Virus record (IMG/VR): IMGVR_UViG_3300017917_001946 | Location: 1 to 64,000 of that record | DNA length: 64,000 bases | Direction: 5' to 3' (one strand) | From: a virus | Shown here: piece by piece, positions 58,933 to 64,000 of the stretch | How positions within the stretch are numbered: position 1 is the first letter of the stretch | Layout of the letters: the number at the start of each line of letters is the position of its first letter | Position numbers and translations under genes: made by a program | The notes under the pieces: model-generated | Seen by the model: only the letters and a program-made list of their open reading frames with translations | Told to the model about the DNA's origin: nothing | Database searches by the model: none

Positions 58933-59733
58933 ATGAGCAACGATTTAAAATGGATGCTATCATCTGATCAGCAATTTCCATACCAAGACGATAAGATGAT
59001 TGCCCTATGGTTTAAGGTAATGAAATGGTTTAAACCAGATGTTGTAGATTATCTAGGCGATACAGATGATCAGGCATGCTATAGCAAATACACAGAAGGC
59101 AGGTCAGCAGAATTTTTAAATCTTCATAAAACAGATAGTAAAGATTTAATTGTTCCAATGATGAGACATGAAGCTAAGGGCGCCAGAGATTTTTATACAA
59201 AAACTCGTGAGATGCTTCCAGACGCACAATTGTTTTCAGCGTTAGGAAATCACGATGTTCGAATATTTAATTATATGGATGCTAAGCTTCCAGATTATTT
59301 AAAAGAGGTAACTCCAGAATCATTATGGTCACTCGACTCCCTTGGATACGAGTACATATATTACGACTCTTTGCCAAAACAAAGATTTGGAGATGTACAC
59401 GTACATCATGGAATTTCTATTTCCGCAACTGGATCTGTAAGAAAAGATATGGAAGACCTGCAAGTTTCTCTTATTAGAGGTCATTCTCATAGAATTGCTT
59501 CTCACATGGTAACATATGAGCTTAGAAATAATGGCGAAGGCGAAACTCTTCGTGGATATGAAATTGGTCATATGTGTGATGAAAAAGGTCCAGGAATGAA
59601 ATATACACAACACCATGACTGGCAGAAAGGATTTGCCGTTGCACATATTGTAAACGATTATCCACATATTCAAATGATTCATATTGCTCCAGACTATTCA
59701 TGTGTTGTAGATGGGAAAACATTTACGCTATGA
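58933..59733 (+). CDS. Calcineurin-like metallophosphoesterase
   Basis: 266 residues behind AAGGTAAAG. The metal-binding motifs appear in order: D12 (SSDQQ, with glutamine where the usual DxH histidine stands), GDTDD (D43), GNHD (N106-H107-D108), VHHG (157-160) and GHSHR (183-187). These coordinate two metal ions for phosphodiester or phosphomonoester hydrolysis. Phage members act in DNA metabolism or on modified nucleotides; the substrate cannot be told. First gene of the replication operon. Confidence 0.85.
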   Translation: MSNDLKWMLSSDQQFPYQDDKMIALWFKVMKWFKPDVVDYLGDTDDQACYSKYTEGRSAEFLNLHKTDSKDLIVPMMRHEAKGARDFYTKTREMLPDAQLFSALGNHDVRIFNYMDAKLPDYLKEVTPESLWSLDSLGYEYIYYDSLPKQRFGDVHVHHGISISATGSVRKDMEDLQVSLIRGHSHRIASHMVTYELRNNGEGETLRGYEIGHMCDEKGPGMKYTQHHDWQKGFAVAHIVNDYPHIQMIHIAPDYSCVVDGKTFTL

Positions 59734-59918
59734 TGAAGTGTCAAAGATGTAGGGGCAGAGTCTTTATTGATAGAGTCTTTTCACAAAAATTACATATGGA
59801 ACTTTTCTGCATATTGTGTGGAAAACGATGGATGATCAACAAAGAATTGAATGCGTTTGCTAAATGGTTAGATCAAAAAGACAGAGACCACGCAAAAAAC
59901 TACTCTATTTCTTCTTAA
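59730..59918 (+). CDS. Small zinc-ribbon protein
   Basis: 62 residues, start in an ATGA overlap with the phosphoesterase (a second ATG follows at once). Two knuckles, CQRCRG near the N-terminus and CILCGKRW after about 24 residues, make a complete four-cysteine zinc ribbon, followed by a basic helix. Such small proteins in phage early operons often bind nucleic acids or RNA polymerase. Partner unknown. Confidence 0.7.
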   Translation: MMKCQRCRGRVFIDRVFSQKLHMELFCILCGKRWMINKELNAFAKWLDQKDRDHAKNYSISS

Positions 59919-60346
59919 ACGGAAAAATACATAAAGTAGTTAGAGCGTCAAAAGCTAGGGACGAAATAGTTGCTTGGTGTTACCCTGATAAAAAAAGAGT
60001 AATGTATTCATATTCTCAAGTAAAAAAGAATATGGGCAATGCATATTCAATTAAACAGGTCTGTGAAATTTTAAATAGACACAGAGTTACTGTTGAAGAA
60101 TATATACTTCAGGGTAAAATTAAAGAGCCACAAAGAGTTTATCCAATTAGTAATCCAGATAGCTCATGGTATAAATTTATGTTTAGCGAGTCCGATATAT
60201 ACGATTTGCACCAATTTATACTAGATGCTGGGTATACAAAGGATTTTCCTTCTAAGGCAGAGTTAACAGCTCTTCTCAAACACGGCTTAATATTGTATAC
60301 TAAGACTGACGAAGGTAGCTTCGTACCAGTATGGAAGGCGGAATGA
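59864..60346 (+). CDS. DNA-binding protein with MerR/excisionase-like helix-turn-helix
   Basis: 160 residues from ATG 59864, overlapping the zinc-ribbon gene by 55 bases in another frame. The N-terminus is very basic (SKRQRPRKK) and includes FFLNGKIHKVVRASKARDEIVAW. Residues 60-90 (YSIKQVCEILNRHRVTVEEYILQGKI) are a MerR/excisionase-like winged helix-turn-helix, followed by FMFSESDIYDLHQFI as the wing and a helix. A replication initiator, repressor or helicase-region regulator are all possible; it is a natural candidate for binding the dyad at 58868. Confidence 0.7.
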   Translation: MVRSKRQRPRKKLLYFFLNGKIHKVVRASKARDEIVAWCYPDKKRVMYSYSQVKKNMGNAYSIKQVCEILNRHRVTVEEYILQGKIKEPQRVYPISNPDSSWYKFMFSESDIYDLHQFILDAGYTKDFPSKAELTALLKHGLILYTKTDEGSFVPVWKAE

Positions 60347-60552
60347 TGTCAGATACGAGAGTAAAAGTAGATCTATCATTTACTCGTAACCTAGGCAACT
60401 ACGAAAGTATTAAAATAGGTATTGGCGTAGAAGATAATGTAAGGCAGGGCGAAAACGTTGATACTGCTACAGAAAGAGTTTATAAGTTTGTAGAAGAAAA
60501 GCTTATAGATAAAACTCGTGAAGTAGAGGAAGAATTAAAGCGTGGCAAATAA
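60343..60552 (+). CDS. Small conserved early protein
   Basis: 69 residues from ATG 60343, which overlaps the previous stop; a second ATG follows at once. The beta stretch RVKVDLSFTRNLGNYESIKIGIGVEDNV and the helix ATERVYKFVEEKLIDKTREVEEEL are characteristic of a short protein found in replication clusters of several actinobacterial phages. Function not known. Overlaps the next gene by 11 bases. Confidence 0.65.
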   Translation: MMSDTRVKVDLSFTRNLGNYESIKIGIGVEDNVRQGENVDTATERVYKFVEEKLIDKTREVEEELKRGK

Positions 60553-60862
60553 TAGAGAGCCTTATATCCTTCTAACCATGTATCAAAACCTTTATGAAAA
60601 TAGACATGGAAGAAAAGCTAACCTAAATAAGTTTAGAGAGAAGTGGGGCATGCAAGACGTAATAGATAGTGTGGGCTTTGATAGAGCTAAGGAGCTAATC
60701 GAGTATTATTTTAAAACTCCTAAAACAAATCATACTCTACAATTCTTTTTCTATAATTTTGATAAGCTAGACATAATGCAAAAGGAAATTGAAAAGGATA
60801 AGGTCAATCGTCAATTATTACGTGAGGCCACTAAAAAATTAGTAGAAGGTGAAGATCAATGA
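60542..60862 (+). CDS. Conserved protein encoded before the helicase, possible loader
   Basis: 106 residues from GTG 60542, preceded by AGAGGAAG. The chain is helical with YQNLYENRHGRKANLNKFREKWGMQDVIDSVGFDRAKELIEYYF and HTLQFFFYNFDKLDIMQKEIEKD. It is found next to DnaB-like helicase genes in several large phages of actinobacteria. By position it may load the helicase or couple it to primase; this is unproved. It overlaps the helicase start by four bases. Confidence 0.6.
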   Translation: MANNREPYILLTMYQNLYENRHGRKANLNKFREKWGMQDVIDSVGFDRAKELIEYYFKTPKTNHTLQFFFYNFDKLDIMQKEIEKDKVNRQLLREATKKLVEGEDQ

Positions 60863-62097
60863 ATACAGAAGCAACATTAATATCTGCTGTATGTAAAAAC
60901 AAAGATATAAGCACATTATTGGCAGACAACGTAGATGATCTATTTACCTCACACAGAGACATTTGGGAAGGTCTAAAGTCATATTACTATAAGTTTAAAG
61001 CAGTACCAGAGGTTGGAGTATTACAAGAAAAGTTTAAAGACTTTGAGCCAGACTTAAATGTAAAAGCTGAAACTGGATATTATTTAGACACATTAAAAAA
61101 TGAGTATTTGTCTGCTAGATTAAAAAGCGTTATATTAAGAAGCGGATCTGCATTAAAAGAAGAAGCAGCATCTAGGGTATTAGCAGAAATGCAAAGTCAA
61201 TTAGCAAGTCTTTCAAAGTTTACAAATAACGTTCGTGACTTAGACGTAACAGATTTAGAATCCGCAGAAAGACATTTTCAATCTGTAAAAGATCGTTCTG
61301 CTGTTATGGGTGGAAGTCCAGGAATATCAACAGGTTTCCAAGCAATTGATGCTGCATATCCAACTGGTATGGCTCCAGGACATTTAATTGTTGCAATTGG
61401 ATGGCCAGGAAAAGGTAAGACATGGTTTACTTCGTATCTTGCATGTAAGGCATGGGAGCAGGGATTTAAGCCAATGATCATATCTCTTGAAATGTCTCCT
61501 GAAAATATGCGTGACCGTATTTATACAATGTTAGGATCTGGTCTATTCAAGGCTAGTGATTTATCAAAAGGTGATATTAATATAGATGATTTCAGATCAT
61601 GGGGTAAGAAGAAGTTTGAAGGAAAGAATAGCTTTGTCCTTGTATCTAACGAAGGCACGGCTGAAGTTACTCCTGCTACGGTACAGGGTAAAATCGATCA
61701 GCACAAACCAGATCTCGTTATTTTGGATTATCATCAGCTCTTTAATGATAATAAGCGCAGTAATTCTGAAGTAGAAAGAAATAGAAACATTTCTCGTGAA
61801 TTTAAGTTGTTAGCAGTATCAAATAATATTCCAATTATTGATATTACTGCTGCAACAGCAGATGATATTTCTGATCAAGAAAATCCACCAATGATGTCGC
61901 AGGTAGCATGGTCAAAGGCAATTGAATATGATGCTGATATGGCAATGGCTATTCATAGATATCCAGGAACTAATATGATTGAAGTTGTTTCTAGAAAAAA
62001 TCGTCACGGACATGAGTTTGATTTCTATCTAGACTGGGATATTAATCGAGGAGTTATTAAAGAGTTATATGACTATGTACCACCACAAGCAAATTAA
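60859..62097 (+). CDS. DnaB-like replicative helicase
   Basis: 412 residues. Residues 1-110 form the helical N-terminal domain. The RecA-like motor carries Walker A GWPGKGKT (181-188), a catalytic glutamate region SLEMSPENM (209-217), Walker B VILDY (287-291) and the later SNNIPIIDITAAT and SKAIEYDADMAMAI motifs with arginine YPGTN loop. It should unwind DNA at the fork as a hexamer. It has no primase fusion, consistent with a separate primase gene downstream. Confidence 0.9.
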   Translation: MNTEATLISAVCKNKDISTLLADNVDDLFTSHRDIWEGLKSYYYKFKAVPEVGVLQEKFKDFEPDLNVKAETGYYLDTLKNEYLSARLKSVILRSGSALKEEAASRVLAEMQSQLASLSKFTNNVRDLDVTDLESAERHFQSVKDRSAVMGGSPGISTGFQAIDAAYPTGMAPGHLIVAIGWPGKGKTWFTSYLACKAWEQGFKPMIISLEMSPENMRDRIYTMLGSGLFKASDLSKGDINIDDFRSWGKKKFEGKNSFVLVSNEGTAEVTPATVQGKIDQHKPDLVILDYHQLFNDNKRSNSEVERNRNISREFKLLAVSNNIPIIDITAATADDISDQENPPMMSQVAWSKAIEYDADMAMAIHRYPGTNMIEVVSRKNRHGHEFDFYLDWDINRGVIKELYDYVPPQAN

Positions 62098-62380
62098 AAG
62101 ATTTCAAATATCTGTTAATTTTCGTGACGACTCAGACATAATTAGAATGAGGCATCAATACGAAAGCTTGTTGACGCATAAAATGAGAGACCAAGGTTAC
62201 TCAAGGGTACTTGACATAGATACAGCATTTTCGATAGAATTTACTGGCGAAACATGGAATTTCCTTATGACTCTTCAGGGGATATTTGTGGGAAGGAAAA
62301 AGGCATGGCAATCAGAGGGAATTACGCAAGGAAAATTGATTCCACGCAATACACGCCAGAACATATTAAGTCAATCCTAA
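62075..62380 (+). CDS. Small protein between helicase and primase
   Basis: 101 residues from ATG 62075 (an ATG two codons earlier is possible); it starts within the helicase end and its last 76 bases overlap the primase start in another frame. It has a beta-alpha layout (IKRFQISVNFRDDSDIIRMRHQYESLL, then FSIEFTGETWNFLMTLQGIFVG). Not recognised. The double overlap argues for a real coupled gene. Confidence 0.55.
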   Translation: MYHHKQIKRFQISVNFRDDSDIIRMRHQYESLLTHKMRDQGYSRVLDIDTAFSIEFTGETWNFLMTLQGIFVGRKKAWQSEGITQGKLIPRNTRQNILSQS

Positions 62381-63303
62381 AAGGATTAGGTTTAGAAGTA
62401 ACTGGTGAAACATCAAATGATTTCCTATGCTACTGCCCATTTCACTCTAATAGACACACATCCAGCTTTAGCGTAAGCAGAGAGTACGGAGCCTTTATTT
62501 GCTTTAACCCAGCATGTGGAGAATCTGGAACTCTAATTGAATTAGTAAAAAAGATATTAAGTAAAAATGATTTTCAAGCTATGAGATTTATATCTTCTAA
62601 AGAAGCAGAGATACTAGATAATTTTGAAGAAACTATGGCTAGTATGTTTGAAGATAAGCCAGACTTTCAAGAGTTTAATAAAGATACTCTTAATAAATTA
62701 TCTGAAGACAGATGGAATAGTGTAGAAGCATGTAATTATTTTATATCTCGTGGGATCAACCATGAGTCCATGGATTATTTTGAACTAGGTTATTCTAAAA
62801 ATATGAATATGGTTACTGTTCCAGTGCATAGTCCAGATGGAATTTGTATTGGAATTGTTGGAAGATCTATTGAGGGAAAGGCTTTTAAAAATAGTACAAA
62901 CCTTCCTAAAAGTAAAACACTGTTTAATATTCAACGGGCCAAAAAGGTTGGTGACCATGTAATAGTTGTTGAGTCTAGCTTTGATGCAATTCGTGTACAT
63001 CAAGCAGGGTTTCCAAATGTTGTAGCAACACTAGGCGGATTCCTGTCTGTAGAACAACAAAATATATTAAATAGACACTTTAATAAAATAACTATAATGA
63101 CCGATGCTGACGAAGCTGGTAGACAACTTGGTTTAAGCATAGCTAATAAATTAAAAAATAAAGACATCTTGTGGGCTTCGCATGAATATGGTAAGATATA
63201 CCCTCATGATGCAAAAGATGCTGGTGACATGACCGATGAGGAAATTAAAGCCTGTATTAAGAATTCTGTATCTAATATAGAATACAGAACTTGGAACTCG
63301 TGA
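62305..63303 (+). CDS. DNA primase (CHC2 zinc finger and TOPRIM)
   Basis: 333 residues from ATG 62305, preceded by GGGAAGGAAAAAGG; an in-frame ATG at 62254 is less well placed. The zinc site is CPFH (C44, H47) with C66 and C71 (CFNPACG). The TOPRIM core has VVESSFDAIRVHQAG (E223, D227), LGGFLS, and MTDADEAGR (D267, D269). It makes RNA primers for the lagging strand and works with the helicase encoded just upstream. The layout resembles the stand-alone primases of actinobacterial phages. Confidence 0.9.
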   Translation: MAIRGNYARKIDSTQYTPEHIKSILKGLGLEVTGETSNDFLCYCPFHSNRHTSSFSVSREYGAFICFNPACGESGTLIELVKKILSKNDFQAMRFISSKEAEILDNFEETMASMFEDKPDFQEFNKDTLNKLSEDRWNSVEACNYFISRGINHESMDYFELGYSKNMNMVTVPVHSPDGICIGIVGRSIEGKAFKNSTNLPKSKTLFNIQRAKKVGDHVIVVESSFDAIRVHQAGFPNVVATLGGFLSVEQQNILNRHFNKITIMTDADEAGRQLGLSIANKLKNKDILWASHEYGKIYPHDAKDAGDMTDEEIKACIKNSVSNIEYRTWNS

Positions 63304-63335
63304 TATAATAAAAATACAGATGGATATATACCATC
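63301..63335 (+). promoter_or_regulatory. Promoter TGATATAAT and leader hairpin of the single-strand-binding gene
   Basis: An extended -10 TGA-TATAAT (63301-63309) overlaps the primase stop. The leader then forms GATGG/CCATC (63319-63323 with 63331-63335) around ATATATA and leads to GAGGAGAT before ATG 63355. The separate promoter suits the higher dosage needed for this protein. Confidence 0.6.
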
Positions 63336-63354
63336 AACTATAGAGGAGATATAT

Positions 63355-64000
63355 ATGAGTATAGTAAAGGGTCTAAAAGACCTAAACAAGGCACTAGATA
63401 AGCCTACCTACAGCGGTGGGGACGAGAGCAAAGCTCGTTGGCTTAAAATTGAAGATGGCGAAAGCGTAAAAGTTAGATTTTTACAAGAACTCGATCCTGA
63501 TTCACCAAACTATAATGACAAACTAGGGTGCGGATTCATAGCACTTGAACATACCAATCCAAAAGATTATCGTCGCAAAGCTTTAGATACAATGGAATCT
63601 GAAGGGCGTGACTGGGCACAAGAACAACATCGTAAAGATCCAAAGGCTGGCTGGAAAGCAAGAACACGTCTTTACACAAATGTCCTAGTAGACGACGGTA
63701 AAGAAGAACCATATGTAGCAATTCTTTCACAGGGCACCAGTGGAAAAACAATTACTCCTACCTTAATTGAATACGCTGGCGAAATGGGAAGCATTACAAA
63801 TTTAATGTGGCGAATTAAACGTAATGGTTCAAAAACTGATACAAGTTATACAATCATTCCATTAGCAAAGGACGAAACTCCTTTTGACTTCTCAGGACTA
63901 GAACTTTTTGATCTTGAGAAGACTGCAGTACGTCACGTACCATATGCTGAGCAAGAAGCTTTTTATATGGGTAACGAAAACGGCTCAGATGAGTCTTCTG
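63355..64000 (+). CDS. Single-stranded DNA-binding protein (gp32-like), cut by the window edge
   Basis: 215 residues are visible and the frame is still open. The N-terminus (SIVKGLKDLNKALDKP) is followed by a core with WLKIEDGESVKVRFLQEL, CGFIAL, WKARTRLYTNVLVDDGKEEPYVAILSQG and NLMWRIKRNGSKTDTSYTIIP, which follow the OB-fold strand order of T4 gp32-like proteins in phages, and a tail that turns acidic (MGNENGSDESS), as in proteins that use it to recruit partners. It probably coats the unwound strand behind the helicase. Confidence 0.82.
   Translation, partial: MSIVKGLKDLNKALDKPTYSGGDESKARWLKIEDGESVKVRFLQELDPDSPNYNDKLGCGFIALEHTNPKDYRRKALDTMESEGRDWAQEQHRKDPKAGWKARTRLYTNVLVDDGKEEPYVAILSQGTSGKTITPTLIEYAGEMGSITNLMWRIKRNGSKTDTSYTIIPLAKDETPFDFSGLELFDLEKTAVRHVPYAEQEAFYMGNENGSDESS

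Overview
The window is one contiguous, AT-rich, densely coded stretch of a tailed double-stranded DNA phage genome, truncated at both ends. The evidence is a full siphovirus-type morphogenesis set: HK97-family portal, protease-scaffold, capsid, neck proteins, tail tube, frameshifted tail chaperone, a 2165-residue tape measure and tail-tip proteins. There is also a very large fibre and appendage arsenal and the start of a replication module. No integrase, repressor, terminase or holin-endolysin cassette of textbook type is visible, so lifestyle and packaging type cannot be settled here. The host is not identified. The B12-dependent ribonucleotide reductase, apparent leaderless transcription and replication-gene order would fit an AT-rich phage of an actinobacterium, perhaps freshwater, but that is inference.

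Layout. 1-1570: accessory region with two HNH endonucleases, a run of microproteins, tRNA-Asn(GUU), tRNA-Gly(UCC) and tRNA-Arg(UCU), and a parS-like palindrome abutting the tRNA promoter. 1570-3769 (minus strand): two virion-type proteins, a candidate small structured RNA, three small proteins and a membrane-anchored lysozyme-like transglycosylase. 3793-7126: glycosyltransferase, class II ribonucleotide reductase and a holin-like protein with an EF-hand loop. 7203-26682: about 20 fibre and appendage genes, including four tandem paralogs and a 1387-residue spike with seven carbohydrate-binding-like repeats. 26679-33645: a conserved minus-strand gene, a second glycosyltransferase, collagen-like, glycine-rich and LamG-like appendages. 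33708-49409: head, neck and tail core. 49409-58846: tail tip and more fibres, one with a self-cleaving S74 chaperone. 58933-64000: phosphoesterase, small DNA-binding proteins, DnaB-like helicase, CHC2/TOPRIM primase and a single-strand-binding-type protein.

Regulation is unusually legible. Several genes show an extended -10 (often TGGTATAAT) followed by exactly six bases and then the start codon, implying leaderless mRNAs; at 1093 this fixes the start of an HNH gene. Rho-independent terminators follow the major capsid and tail-tube genes. A -1 frameshift signal (slippery C CCA AAC, 5-nt spacer, stem-loop) joins the two tail chaperone frames. The replication operon is preceded by a promoter whose -10 lies inside an 8-bp inverted repeat and which fires straight into a terminator, a likely control point.
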